Shown in pieces: positions 10,816 to 23,372 of a DNA stretch of 64,000 nt (position 1 is the stretch's first letter; every line of letters starts with the position of its first letter). The stretch spans positions 124,001 through 188,000 of the forward strand of contig JAWPHD010000287.1 in assembly GCA_037043455.1 (NCBI GenBank). Direction: 5' to 3'. The notes under the pieces were generated by a model, which saw only the letters and a list, made by a program, of their open reading frames with translations, ran no database searches and was not told the DNA's origin. This DNA comes from Cyrtodaria siliqua. Lineage: Eukaryota > Mollusca > Bivalvia > Adapedonta > Hiatellidae. Position numbers and translations under genes: made by a program.

Positions 10816-11479
10816 TATAAGTTCAATTTACTTTTGAGGTCCCTTACCTAAATGTGCCAGTGTATAGTATCACTAACTGACCATTATAAAGAGTGTGCTT
10901 GACCTTGACGATGACCTTAGAGGGAGATGAATGAAGATTCCCGGCAGTCATTGCTCTGCTAGGGCCTGAACTAAGCAGGGAAGTTGTCCTTAGCAGTGCC
11001 ACTGAACTACCGAATTAGAAGCATCGTTAAGGCTTGATATTTTTTGAAAAACTCGAAGCATCCATTAAAGAAAGTAACCCGCCAAATAACGGCAAAAATT
11101 GCACTACACAAAAACGTTTATCAAAACTCTATTCATGTGTTCAGGTCAAATAATAAGGTATATGTGCCGATTAAAAGCATAGTATTTTTCACAGGTTCTT
11201 GCAATACCCATAATTGAATATGCGTAAAATGAATTATGAGTTGGTAACTCTTAATTCAACGCTTCAGTTTGGGGTTTGGCCTTGCTGGTTAAAGCCGTTT
11301 ATATCGTGCCTAGAGTTTGGATTCTCAGAATGTGTAAGTTGTATATATACTTCGCCGTCAGTAGGTTTAGTAGTACATATGTTGTACAATTCGGCAGTTA
11401 TTGGCGGGATAGCTACTTTCAGTGTTTCTATATAACTTACATACATATAACTTACATACTTGCAAATCATGATTTAAAT
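10816..11479. other. Gene-free AT-rich stretch
   Basis: Overlapping open frames on both strands at 11214-11555 have no recognisable motif and I do not call them. GGCGGGATAGCTACTTT at about 11405 recurs at about 61078 in the same context (after GTACATATGTTGTA), so part of this is a dispersed repeat. Confidence 0.4.
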
Positions 11480-11868
11480 ATTTTGGTTGCGGGGCAAAGA
11501 ATAGGGTCACTGCAGATCCCGTTGGAGGGGAAGGCAGAGGGGTAGAACCCATCACCCCTCCCGTCCCTCCCCCATTTGTTGTTCATGCTCATTAAAGGTC
11601 TTCATCATGACCCCTGCATTGTTTCAGGTGCGATCTCGCTCGTATCACTAGAGCAGTGGCAGAAAAACTATAACGTGGCTCCAGCGTAAATGGAGTGTCT
11701 ACAATATAATTTGCAGCAACTCTGCAGTTCAGGGTGAGAAGGTTCTAGGCCCGTTCTCCATATTTAATCTAGATGTACATGGAGGATGAGCCGGGCATGT
11801 TCATTTCTGTTAGGTGCCATATAACCTTTCAAGTGTTGGTGCGCCTTAAAACCCCAATTCAATTCAAA
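11480..11868 (+). mobile_element. N1 retroposon, near full-length copy
   Basis: It begins in the GGGGCAAAGAATAGGGTCAC block and runs through to GGTGCGCCTTAAAACCCCA and AATTCAATTC. No target duplication is clear. Confidence 0.72.
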
Positions 11869-13330
11869 AGAAATAGTTTTTGAATATTAATAATTGTTGA
11901 TTATATGGCACCGCTAATATGTTTAAACCTGTAATGAAAAAACGACGAAAGAACAAGTCTTAATTTTTATTTACCTTTATTTAATTATATTCAGCCAAAA
12001 TGATGCAGGAATAATTAATTTAGATACAGTTTAAATGCTTGATAAATACTTCAAATGTAGGTATACAAGTCAAACAGGAAATGCAGAATTCACAGGACAC
12101 AGTCAACCAAAACACGTATTCAAAACAAACAACTACGATTGTCTTGCGTCCCTTTAACATGTTGCAGGCTGTATCCTCAAATGCATGTACTTATAGTGTG
12201 TAGTTTGCAATATTAAGGCACTATTCACTGAGCAACCGAAGCACTTTTAATATGTCGCCAGAAGGACAATATGTCACCGGAAGGACAGTATGTCACCGGA
12301 AGGACAGTATGTCATCCTCTAAATCATGTACATACAGTGTGTGTATTGTTTATTATTGTAATCCATGTAATCTGTGTATTCTGTTCTTATTATGCATGAT
12401 TAAATATGCTATATATTGTATATGGATTTGTTCTTTTTTATATTCCCTAAACATATTCCCTAAACTATTTTATAAAACTTGGTCAATATGTTCCGTGAGT
12501 TTCACATTTTAGATGTGTATCTTTGGCTGCCGACGATTTTTCAAGATGGCCTCCATTACAAATATACATAAAAGGACATTTCATATCTCTGAAACCACTA
12601 ATTCTGTTGCGATATATTTAAATGTGGAATTGCTATAGATTTATACATTATACCACTATCAAGTGTGTGTTCTGGATTATCATCACACGTTCAGAATGGC
12701 CACCACGGCAATAGTTTTTATTAAAGTTATATAGGGAAGTCTCTGATGAACTCTGAGCAGATTTTATTGTAACCATTCAGATTCGGGTTTTGTCGCCATT
12801 AAACATCAATCTAAGATAGCCGCCACTTCTAAAAATGAACCCGAGTAAAGGACACCTTAAGGATTATGTCCCCTTTTGTGGAATCCCATTAAAAGTGCTT
12901 TAACAAAAGAAGAAAAAATAGAACACAAATAATCCTGAATATGTTTGCATGTGTAACTTGCAGTTTAATATGTTTACAGTTTTATCTAGACTGTGCTATA
13001 CTTGAATAATAAATACTAACTTGATAAAAGTTTGTATTGATCCATACTCAGCTTATGTCATACTCAAGGTCATGTGTGTATTGACTAATTCACATATTTA
13101 TCAAGTATATATTTATATTTCAAGGGTAGCACTGCATAGAAAAATGTGTAAAACTATTATACTGAAAGTGTCCGGCAAAAAAAAAAATCAAGATTATTTG
13201 ACTTCTAATTTTTATCTTTTTCAAGTGCAGTCTCAATGGGATTACACAGTAGGGGACATAATCCCGAAAACGAGTTGTGATGATCGTCATAGGAACAGAT
13301 TTTCACATAATGTTTAAAAAGAGTATTTCA
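11869..13330. other. Gene-free stretch with small repeats
   Basis: 12065-12135 resembles the minus-strand end of the R-element 3' UTR (also at 47390 and 22258). 12252-12308 holds three 19-bp units (ATGTCACCGGAAGGACAGT). 12520-12850 holds three decayed ~120-bp units with AAGATGGCCNCCA blocks like those in 3372-5080. I see no coding gene. Confidence 0.45.
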
Positions 13331-13339
13331 CCCCTGAAA

Positions 13340-13640
13340 TCGTCCATCCGTCCGATTGTCGATAAATTTGTGTGTCTATCTCCTCCCACAGTTTTCAACA
13401 CACAGATGCTTACCTATGATGTCAAGATGTGCATAACGATTGGGCGTGAAAACCGACCTTGTATTAGCGGAGTTACGTCCCTTTTTGTCCAATTTTACGT
13501 TAAAATAGTTTGTGTCTTTCCACAGTTTAGTTGTTCGACATTTTATAGGCTGCTTACCTATGATGTCACAATGTGCATGTCGATTCAGCGCCAAAATCGA
13601 CCATGTATTATCTGAGTTACTGACCTTTTTTCGTCAATTG
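13340..13640. repeat. Two-unit ~145-bp tandem repeat
   Basis: GCTTACCTATGATGTCA, ATGTGCAT and CGACC(T/A)TGTATTA blocks occur twice (about 13408 and 13552). Open frames across it are incidental. 13641-13990 shows nothing recognisable. Confidence 0.6.
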
Positions 13641-13994
13641 TTTCTTTTTCCACTGACTTTTCAGTGAAGGAATCCGTGTCCCATGGATACATTTCTAGTT
13701 GGATTGTAATGAAGCCTGGCCCTAATGTTCTCTGGGTAGCGCCCTTTGAGATTTATGATTTCCATTGCCGCTTGTCATCCAATTTGACACCCATTTGTAG
13801 CAAAAATACAAAATATAGTTAAATTTCAACAACACTTCCGAAAAGGGTTGACCTCTATCAAGATTGTGTTTTGTGTTACCGTGAACTTTTCTAGAATTTT
13901 GCCACAGTAATGCGAATTTTAAATATAACTTTACAACGACATATGAAAAAGTCATCTCAGTCAATAAAACTTGGCCATAGAATTTCTGGTTTTC

Positions 13995-14570
13995 TTTCAA
14001 TGTTTAGCTCTACCAGTAGGGCTAGGGCTTATGCGATGGTCTTTTGTCCGTCGTTCGTTAACTTTTTGATGTCAACACCCTAGCACCTTCGACTTTCATC
14101 CGATCTTTACCAAACTTCACCAGATTGTAAATATCAATGACAGCTCAGACGAGTTCGAAATCAAGCGAGATCGGGCCAGTAACACCGGAGTTATTACCCT
14201 TGAATAAACGAAAATTGTTATTTTGTCTTGTCAACACTCTATCACCTCCAATTTACATCCTATCTTAACGAAACGTTGCCAGATTGTTTATATTATTAAA
14301 ACCTCGGTCAAGTATGAAAACAAGCAAGATTGGACAAGTAGTAATAAAGTTATGGCCCTTTAATTATCGAAAAATGCGTTAACTTATTGATGGCAATACT
14401 CTAGCACCTTCGTGTTTCATCCATTTTACCAAACTTCACCAGATTGTAAATATCAGAGAAAGTTCGGACGAGTTCGAAAACAAGCGAGATCGGGCCAGTA
14501 ACACCGGAGTTATTGCCCTTGATTTAATGAAAAAATGCAATAGTTGGCCTTGTCAACAATCTAGCACCTT
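13995..14570. repeat. Dispersed repeat with three ~150-165-bp units
   Basis: It starts like the 3372 element (GGGCTTATGCGATGG, TCCGTCG). Units share TTTACCAAACTTCACCAGAT and AAGCGAGATCGGGCCAGTAA, at about 14105, 14265 and 14425. It is non-coding. Confidence 0.6.
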
Positions 14571-14606
14571 AATTTGTAAACGTCTGTTTGAAAAAAGGAA
14601 CGTATT

Positions 14607-15665
14607 ATGGTATGGTTTTGTCCATCCGTACGTCCGTACGTCCGTCCTTAAACTTTTGCATTCCAACTCCAAAAGAATGAGACCCACCCTCATGAAACTT
14701 CATAGGTACATTTCCCTAGGTGAGAGGAGGCCAATAGGTCAAAGGTCAAAGTCACGGTTGCTTTAAAAGAAAATAAGCATTCCGCACAATAACTTCAAAA
14801 CCATAACAGCTACACTCATACAACTTCTTAGGTTCATTGCCCTAGGTGAGAGGAGGAAGACTATTGTTTTGGGGCCAGTAGGTCAAAGGTCATGGTCACA
14901 GTGACATTGTATGGAAATATGCATTCCGCACAACAACTTCAAAACCTTAACACCTACACTCACGAAACTTCGTAGGTACATTGCCCTAGGTGAGAGGAGG
15001 AACTCTATTGTTTTTGAGGTCTGTAGGTTAAAGGTCAAGGTCACTGTCGCTTATATAGAAAAATGCATTCATTCATGATAAGTTCAAAATTGAAACACCT
15101 ACACCTTTAAAACGCCATACATATATTGCATACATTGCACATGGTGAATGGAGCAAGCCCTAATGTGTTTGGGGGTGTTTGGGTTCAGTAGGTCAATGGT
15201 CAAGGTCACTGTCACCTTATATGTAAATATGAATTCCACATAACTTCAAAACTGTAACACATACACTCATGAAATTTCATAGATTCATCACCCTTGTTGA
15301 AAACAATAATCCTATTGCTTTTGGGGTCATAGGCCAAAGTCACTGACCTTATATGTAAATATGAATTCCGCATGATAACTTCAAAACCGTGGGCCAGTAG
15401 GTCAAATGTCACAGTCACAATGACCTTATCTATTCATTCCACAGATAGTAATAGAAATAGGCATTCCATCTGGTAATTTCGAAACCATAATACCCACATC
15501 GATGAAACTTCATAGGTACATTGCCATTGGTGAGAGGAGGAACCCTATGAATTATGGTTCAGTGAGTCCAGCTGGCCATGACCTTATATGGAAACAGGCA
15601 TTCCTCGCGATAACTTAGAAACTATAACGCCCACACTCAAGGTATATTGACTTTGGTGAGAGAGA
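14607..15665. repeat. Dispersed repeat with seven ~130-150-bp units
   Basis: After a TCCGTACGTCCGTCC start, the blocks AACTTCAAAACC, GAAACTTCATAGGTACATTG, CCCTAGGTGAGAGGAGG and GGTCAAAGGTCA recur to 15660, decaying towards the end. This is the same style of non-autonomous element as at 3372 and 13995. Confidence 0.65.
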
Positions 15666-15940
15666 TATATTGACTTTGGTGATTGTGGATCATTTACAAT
15701 AAAAAAAAAAGGTAAAATAGCATGTGAGTGCCCTATGTCTATATATGTGCATAACGGTCTTAAAAGTTTGATCATTCCATCAGGGGTGGGACCGGAGGGT
15801 GATATCACCTTTTCAATAAAACTGAATAGCTGCGTGGGTATAACAGATAGTAAGCTTGGTGAGTGGATTGTTTCTATAGAAGACAAATAACATTTAAAAT
15901 GATATTGACATTGCACCCTCGGGTCATGCGGTAAAGGCCC

Positions 15941-16057
15941 ATAAGGGACCAGGCAATATTTATCGGGGGGTTGGGACCGGTGCAAAGAAAAATGTTATAT
16001 AAAAAAAACTTGATTTTGCACCATTCCCAATGCTTAAATAAATATTGCCTGGTCCAT
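15941..16057. repeat. Large inverted repeat (arms ~45 bp)
   Basis: GGGACCAGGCAATATTTAT to GACCGGTGCAAA (15948-15986) faces its diverged reverse complement (16014-16056), with a ~27-bp A/T-rich loop. A third copy in the orientation of the right arm lies at 20005-20052. Confidence 0.7.
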
Positions 16058-16084
16058 AAGTACCCTCCTTACCAAATGAGGTTT

Positions 16085-16420
16085 GCTGCAAGCTTGCAGC
16101 GAACAATTTTGTTTACCATAACAATTCTTAATTGTTCGCCACTAGCGGTGATGTTGCCGCCAACATTATGGTAATCTTTAGCGAATTTGCCAAAAAGCTA
16201 TACATTCGCCAGAAACATTTATTTATTTGGAACGTTCACCATAACATCACCACAAACTTACCAATCCGATTTTGTTTTTATTGCACGCCGTAACATCACC
16301 ACAATCTTTTGAATTCAGATTTGCCGTTTCTTTATTCACAGAACATCACGACAAACTTTTCCAATCTGATCTGCTGTATCTGAAGACTCTGTTAGCTAAA
16401 ACATCATCGCAAATCTTAGA
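16085..16420. repeat. Hairpin and ~65-bp degenerate repeats
   Basis: GCGAACAATT (16099-16108) pairs perfectly with AATTGTTCGC (16130-16139). Three or four decayed units with AACATCACCACAAACTT follow. 16421-16777 is AT-rich with nothing recognised. Confidence 0.55.
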
Positions 16421-16777
16421 CTTTATATAGAATTTAATTATTTCCAGTTACTTACTACTAAAGTGAAATTGCATTTTATGACAAAGGACGTACCACTTGA
16501 ACAAGTAATTTAGCCAAGTGTTATATTTTTCGTGGAACCTTATTTTTAAACATTTATATAATTGAGTTCATTGCAAGAACATTTTTAAATACCAAACACC
16601 ATCATGGTAACTCCAACATTTAAAACCAGAACAATTAAAATTGTTTCCGAAGTGCAAATTAATATGCTCAGTATGACCTCAATAGGCAGATGTGTGTATA
16701 GATAAGTTTGCTGGTTTGTCTAGTGTCTGGTGCTGATTCTAAGATATCCAGGCACCATTGGTGTCTATTGGACTGCT

Positions 16778-18925
16778 ACAGTTAGTGACATGTCCATGAA
16801 CATGGGAGTAATGCTGAAATGACAGCACACGACATCTCCATGAAAATGGAAGTAATGCAGAAATGACAGTGCTCAACATCTCCGTGAAAATGAGAGTAAT
16901 GCAGAAATGATAGTGCTCGACATCTCCATGAAAATGGGAGTAGTGCAAAAATGACAGCGTTCGACATCTTCATAAAAATGGGAGTAATGCAGAAATGATT
17001 GCACTTGACATCTCCATGATAATGTGAGTAATGCAGAAAAGACAGTGCTCGACATCTCCATGAAAATGAGAGTAATGCAGAAATGAAAGCGCTCGACATC
17101 TCCATGCCAATGGGAGTAGTGCAGAAATGACAGTGTTCGACATCTTCATAAAAATGGGAGTAATGCAGAAATGACAGTGCTCGACATCTCCATGAAAATG
17201 GGAGTAATGCAAAAATGACAACGTTCGACATCTTCATAAAAATGGGAGTAATGCAGAAATGACTGCACTCGACATCTCCGTGAAAATATGAGTAATACAG
17301 AAATGACAACACTCGACAACTCCATGAAAATTAGAGTAATGACAGTACTCAACAGCGCTCGATATCTCCATGAAAATGAGAGTAATGAAGAAATGACAGT
17401 GCTCGACATCTCATTGAAAATGAAAGTAATGCAGAAGTGACAACACCTATAGCTCCATGAAAATTGGAGTAATGCAGAAATGACAGTGCTCGACATCTTC
17501 ATGAAAATGAGAGTAATGCAGAAATGACAGCGTTCGACATCTCCATGAAAACGAGAGTAATGCAGAAGTGGCAGCGCTAAACAGTACTCGATATTTCCAT
17601 GAAAATTGGAGTAATGCAGAAATGACAGTATCCAACAATGCTCGATATCTCCATGAAAATGACAGTAATGCAGAAATGACAGTGCTCGACATCTCCATGT
17701 AAATGAGAGTAATGCAGAAATGACAGTGCTCGACTTCTCCATGCAAATGGGAGTAATGTAGGAATAACAACACTCGACATCTCCATGCAAATGGGAGTAA
17801 TGTAGGAATGACAGCACTAGACATCTCTACTAAAATGGGAGTAATGCGGAATGACGGCGCTCGACATCTCCATCAAAATGGGAGTAATGTAGGAATGACA
17901 GCACTCGATATCTCCATGCAAATGGGGGGTAAAGTACGAATGGCAGCACTCAACATCTCCATGCAAATGGGAATAATGTAGGATGACAGCACTCGACTTT
18001 TCCATTAAAATGAGTGTAATGCGGAATGACAGCGCTCAACATCTCCATGAAAATGAGAGTAATACAGAAATGACAGTGCTCGACATCTCCATTAAAATGG
18101 GAGTAATGTAGGAATGACAGCACTCAACAACTCCAAGCAAATGGGAGTAATGTAGGAATGACAGCACTCGACATCTCCATTAAAATGGGAGTAATGCGGA
18201 ATGACAGCGCTCAACATCTCCATGAAAACGAGAGTAATGCAGAAATGACAGTGCGCGACATCTCCATGAAAATGGGAGTAAAGAAGGAATGACCGCGCTC
18301 GACATCTCCATTAAAATGGGAGGAATGCAGGAATGACAGCGCTCGATATCTCCATGAAAATGGGAGGAATGCAGAAATGACAGTGCCCTACATCTCCATT
18401 AAAATGGGAGTAAAGAAGGAATGACCGCGCTTGACATCTCCATTAAAATGAGAGGAATGCAGGAATGACAGCGCTCGATATCTCCATGAAAATGGGAGGA
18501 ATGCAGAAATGACAGTGCTCGACATCTCCATGAAAATGGGAGTAATGCAGGAATGACAGCGCTCGACATCTCCATTAAAATAGGAGTAATGCAGGAATGA
18601 ATGAATGAATGAATGGTGTTTTACGGCACGTCGACACATAAATAGGTTATATTGTGCGCAAAAACTGATTGAATGATGATGAAATGAAGGATTATTTAAA
18701 AATTAATGCAAACATTTAAAGATAAAAATATTAAAATATAAGGGATGATATGGTAGTAATACAAATTATATATGTAAATCAACAAATATACAAGAACATA
18801 TTATAATTATATACAAGAACATATTATACTGATTTATATAGTCTGACTTCCTTAAGGGAGTAATGCAGGAATGACAGCGCTCGACATCTCCATCAATATT
18901 GGAGTAATGCAGAAATGACAGATTT
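16778..18925. repeat. 44-bp minisatellite array, ~42 units, split by a LINE tail
   Basis: The unit joins ATGACAGTGCTCGACATCTC to CATGAAAATGGGAGTAATGC and AGAA. The spacing is 44 bp (for example 17161 to 17205). As 44 is not a multiple of 3, the array reads open in several minus frames with a 44-residue period. These frames are artefacts. Unit variants (GCGGAATGAC, GTAGGAATGAC) dominate the second half. The array resumes after the LINE insert at 18857. Confidence 0.95.
18601..18856 (-). mobile_element. 5'-truncated LINE tail with 18-bp target duplication
   Basis: Read on the minus strand this is the last ~256 bp of the LINE also present at 53034-53519: AGACTATATAAATCA, then GTGTCGACGTGCCGTAAAAC and a (CATT)n tail. 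GGAGTAATGCAGGAATGA flanks it at 18583-18600 and 18857-18874. The target is itself an array unit, so part of the match could be array periodicity, but both copies abut the insert exactly. Confidence 0.85.
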
Positions 18926-18929
18926 TAAT

Positions 18930-19230
18930 TTTGAGAGGAGATATTTAAATAGTGTCAGTTTATTTAAATTGTGTCGATTTATTTAAATATAGTGAATTTA
19001 ATTAAATTGTTACACATTTAGTAAAACGAAGGTTCATTTATTGAGAATTCACAAACAATTATTTAAATCAAAACCATTTAGTTAAATCGTATGGATATAT
19101 TTAAATCGTGAGGATATAATCTAAATCGTAAGGATATACTTTAAATCGAGAGCATTTATTTAAATAGTGTAGATTTATTTAAATCGTGTCATTTTATTTA
19201 AATCGTGTCAATTTATTTAAATATGGCGCA
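18930..19230. repeat. AT-rich ~20-24-bp repeats around TTTATTTAAATCGTGTC
   Basis: About twelve loose copies of ATTTAAAT with a GTGTC or GTAAGGAT spacer are present. TTTAAA palindromes dominate. It is non-coding. Confidence 0.65.
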
Positions 19231-19339
19231 GTCCATGTTAAAAAGTGAAAAAAAAAAAAATGTTTTCGAGCTAATTTTTTTTTTTTTTTTACAGACGGCG
19301 CACAATTGTTCTATTTCATAATTTCAGTCCATTATTTAT

Positions 19340-19815
19340 TTAAAAAAAACATCACCAGATCATTGCAGAGAAAGAATTTATGCACATGGAGTTTGCTGCA
19401 ATGTTTTTTACTATGTTTGCTGCAATGTTTTTTACTATGTAAATTGGTCTGCGGCAAAGTATCAGAACATCTCCAGAAGATTACAGCTAAAAGTGTTATG
19501 CAAATGAAGTCTGCGGCAAAGTTGCGGTGAACATCACCAAAACCTTATTTGCATATTTGTTTGCCGCAACTTTGCCGCATACTTCATTTGCATGGTAAAA
19601 GTGTACCGCAACTTCGCCGCAAACTTGTCTGCCGTAGCTTTGCAGCACACTTTTACTATGCAATTGAGGACTGCGGCAAAGTTACGGTGAACATCACCAG
19701 AACCTCATTTGCATATTTGCATGGTAAAAGTGTACCGCAACTTCGCCGCAGACTTGTCTGCCGCAGTTTGCAGCAATGTTTGCCGCAGAGTTGCAGCAAA
19801 CAGATGCCAGAAGCC
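19340..19815. repeat. Inverted and direct repeats of GCGGCAAAGTTGCGG
   Basis: ATGCAAATGAAGTCTGCGGC onward (19499-19531) faces its near-perfect reverse complement (19565-19596), about 30 of 33 matching around a 32-bp loop. Related blocks recur to 19800. Open frames here follow the repeat and have no homology I recognise. Confidence 0.6.
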
Positions 19816-19999
19816 GATATTTTTGGTAAGGGGGGCCTTTTATGGTCTAAGATCACTGCTTCAATATTTGTAATTGTTTAAAGTTTTTTTTGGGAGAAAC
19901 AATTTGACTTTAAAAAAAGGTATACGTCCCATGGCAAGCTAGCGGAAAAAAAATAAATCGTCCCATGGTTTGTCGCGACAAAAAAAGTACCTGTCCCAT

Positions 20000-20052
20000 G
20001 CCATTTTGCACCGGTCCCAACCCCACGATACATATTGCCTGGTCCCTAACTT
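20000..20052. repeat. Third copy of the 15941-16057 arm
   Basis: TTTTGCACCGGTCCCAACCC followed by ATTGCCTGGTCCCTAA matches the right arm at 16014-16056. Confidence 0.65.
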
Positions 20053-20115
20053 GGAAACCTATAATCATAATATGCACTGTGCATGAACAGACCGATACAA
20101 CCAACCAACCAGTTT

Positions 20116-21260
20116 ATCGGCCCATGGTCGTTAACTTGTCAACGATAAGATTAATACGACAGCTTAAAGTATGACATGAACATGTTATCAGACAAGGTAT
20201 TGCGACAAAAAACATATATTAGAGTCTCCTGCACTTGTAATTAAATACGATAATCGATCGGCCTGACTCGAAAATAATAAAAAAGGTCACTCAAATGTAT
20301 CAATTTGCCAATGTCCATAATCTGTTGCTCGATAATGTGGTAATCCCGGGTATAAATTATGAAACTATGGACTGTTTAGATACCAATTTGCCATTGGAAT
20401 AATGACAGGTTTGTTTAAGGGATTAGTACAAGTATCCGTCTATGGTTACTTCTAACTTTATTAGTTTTTTCATTCCTTATATTTTCTCCATAAATAACAA
20501 TCAATATAACTAAATGTGTATGCTAGCAGATAGGGTTACTTTAACCGAAATGATATGTTTTCACATCAGTGATAAATTATTTAGTGTAAACAATTACATT
20601 TCTTTCTGATCAGTTACAGCCAATTTGTTATTTTGCTCAAGGTGCAAAACAATACATCTTCTTGTGTAAATTAAGGGGACACACGGCAGTCAGCTTAAAC
20701 AAATATCAACTCTATTTATTAATCATCTTGCACGTATTTAAATAAACATTGGAGCTTTCAATTTTTCTTTTTAGTCGACTTAAAAAAGTTTGAAAAGAGA
20801 AATCTGGAAATCGTCGAACACGATAAACAAAAAATATTGCAGTCTCGGTTTGATTGAAAAGTGCTTTCTACCGTTCACGCCCTCGAACACCTGGTTGAGC
20901 AAAACTCAATATTTAAAAAATCAATAGTACAGCTTTTTGATCCATTCGAATATGGTATGAATATGATGGTGAACATGGAACCTTAAATGAGGTATTTTCG
21001 TACCATTCCATGGCCATGGCCAGCGGCGTATGGTCCCAGTTTCTAACAAAACGCTTTACCCTAAACGAGAAACTAATGGGCGAATAAACAAATTGAAATT
21101 TAGTTGGGAACTGAGGTTAAGAAGTCTACCTATCACAGGTAACAGTTAAAAGAATAAATTAAAAAGCAGGCAACATATCCTAAGATGATTAAACAATACT
21201 CAGAACCCTTAAAGGCTTGATTATTGGCCCACCTATTCGAAAAATTCAAGTAAGAAAACA
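20116..21260. repeat. Dispersed repeat C, continuous copy
   Basis: The first part (20116-20470, AATCTGTTGCTCGA, GGTAATCCCGGGTATAA) matches 43557-43880. The last part (20810-21260, CGAACACGATAAA, ATTGCAGTCTCGGTTTGATTG, AAAAAGCAG) matches 48980-49440. Divergence is considerable. No coding capacity is evident. Confidence 0.6.
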
Positions 21261-21477
21261 AAAGGCTTGAATATAGTATTGGTGTAATACAATCAACAAT
21301 TAGCAATACACAAAAACAATTTGAGTTTTCTATTCAAATAATTATTAATAATGTTTTTCAAATGTGTGAGTTATGAAAATAAAACACAAAACTAACAGAA
21401 CTCCGCGCGTAGATTACCGTATGTACCTTTAATATGAATACAGTTCTCTAAACCCCTGTGAAGCAAATGATACGTGT

Positions 21478-22256
21478 TGTACATCAAACCTAGACTATAC
21501 AATGATTCAAACATCAAACTTAGACTATACAATAACCTGGACATCAAACTTAGACTACACAATAACCTGAACATCAAACCTAGACTATACACTAACCTGA
21601 ACATCAAACCTAGACTATACAATAACCTGAGCATCAAACTTAGACTACACAATAACCTGAACATCAAACCTTGACTATACAATAACCTGAACATCAAACC
21701 TAGACTATACAATAATCCAAACATCAAACCAAGATTATACAATAACCTGTACATCAAACCTAGATTTTACAATAACCTGAACATCAAACCTTGACTGTAC
21801 ACAGACATGAACATCAAACCTAGAAAATAAACTAACCTGAACATAAACCTAGACTATAAACTAACCTGAACATCCACCTAGACTATACACTAACCTGACC
21901 ATCAAACCTAGACTATACAATAAAATGAACGTCAAACCTAGACTATACAATAACCTTAACATCAAACATAGACTATACAATAATCTGAACATCAAACCTA
22001 GACTATACAATAACCTAAACATCCAACCTAGACTATGCAATAACCTGAACATCAAACCTAGACTATAAACTAACCTGAACATCAAACCTAGACTATACAA
22101 TAACATGAACGTCAAACCTAGACTTTATAATAACCTTAACATGAAAAAACCTAGACTATACACTAACCTGAACATCAAACCTAGACATACAATAACCTGA
22201 ACATCAAACCTAGACTATACACTAACCTGAAAATCAAACCTTGACTTTACAATCAC
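21478..22256. repeat. 30-bp minisatellite, diverged array (~26 units)
   Basis: The unit is TAGACTATACAATAACCTGA plus ACATCAAACC. Units differ by substitutions and small indels. As 30 is divisible by 3, both strands stay open (a GLMFRLLYSL period on the minus strand). Related units continue at 22376-22455. Confidence 0.93.
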
Positions 22257-22257
22257 G

Positions 22258-22375
22258 TGCAGCATTCAAGGACCACTGTCAAACACAAGCACGCATAGAA
22301 ACAAACAACAATTATAAAGATGATTAAAAGGCAACACAACGACACCACAAACATAAAAGGGTTGACAATAGGTCT
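22258..22375 (-). mobile_element. R-element 3' UTR fragment
   Basis: CATTCAAGGACCACTGTCAA and CACCACAAACATAAAAGGGT match the minus-strand R tail at 47395-47510. It lies between two stretches of the 30-bp minisatellite. Confidence 0.55.
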
Positions 22376-22455
22376 ATATTATACAATCACTTGCACATCA
22401 AACCTATTTAGTACAATCACCTGCACATCAAACCTAGACTATACAATCCTTGTAA

Positions 22456-23350
22456 AGTGCACCACGGAGGTTCAGGTTGATATATTAAGCTTGATTTTAA
22501 TAATCGATATCGTTAATTATCCTTACTTAGACGGGAATGTTCCCACAGCAACTTTCTTACGGAGTATGTTTCTCAGCGTATTCATTTTCCTAGATATTGT
22601 ATACGGATATCAATGTTCGTAACCTTTGTATAACCAAAACAGGGCTACCATTACCATATACAATCGTACATCACAAATCTGCTTTTAAAATATAAATAAT
22701 TTAAGAACTCATCTGCGACAAAGACTCGCACAACTTGACTTCTATGGTGATGTGATTATTTGCAAACTTCGTAAGATCCTCGGCCATTACCACTTCCATA
22801 CAATCTTTATTGAACTTGTTAAAACGTTGATCAAAAGAGGTTAATACTTTATCATTTTGCCACGCACTGCATGTTTAGTGGTCGAGCCATTTCCAGTTCA
22901 CCTCTATGCTTACTGCTTTGATTGTGTGATGATCTAACATACTGTAAAATCCTCAAAGGACGGTAGCATTTATATTTGTTTCTAATCTTGTTTTGTCGTG
23001 CCATTAATGGTTTGTTATCATGTTGCTCTAGCTTCTGCCAAGTCATTGACTTCTTGCTGTGTGTATTTGTTGGACAATTTTTGATATTCAAATATACATG
23101 AGCATTAGTATTAATACTGCTTAGTTTATTAGAGGATATAGCCTGGCGGGATTTCTTTATTTACACTGTCCGGTTTTATTGGGATGAGAATAAGGTAAAT
23201 GTGAGGTTTGGTGCACCAAAGAACCTCGTTTAATTGACCTGTGGCCTTTTTGCCGTTGTTTCAGTGGTAGTCCTATTGTCAACCATTTTATATTTGTGAT
23301 TTCACATGCCCTCCCACTTATTTATCCTTGTAATTGTTGTTTGTATCAAT
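22456..23350 (+). pseudogene. Decayed R reverse-transcriptase element (C-terminal ORF end plus 3' UTR)
   Basis: The start translates to a recognisable but frameshifted version of the block intact at 52005-52060 (VNYP.LDG.VP). Further on, CTTCTATGGTGATGTGATTA and TTGATCAAAAGAGGTTA match 52290-52390, with about 120 bp missing between. The 3' UTR landmarks GTCGTGCC, GGCGGGATTTCTTTATTTAC and CCTATTGTCAACC match 52550-52880. It cannot make the original protein. It ends just before the homogeneous 30-bp array. Confidence 0.75.
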
Positions 23351-23372
23351 ACTTGTGTTTGGTTTACTGTGG

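Noticed and set aside
13277..13615. 112-residue plus-strand frame
   Set aside because: It spans a two-unit tandem repeat and overlaps a minus-strand frame. No domain is recognisable.
16782..17817. Long minus-strand open frames (up to 223 residues) with repeating ISALLPFSWRCRAL-type sequence
   Set aside because: They follow the 44-bp minisatellite in several overlapping frames. Non-array sequence contributes nothing, and no protein family matches.
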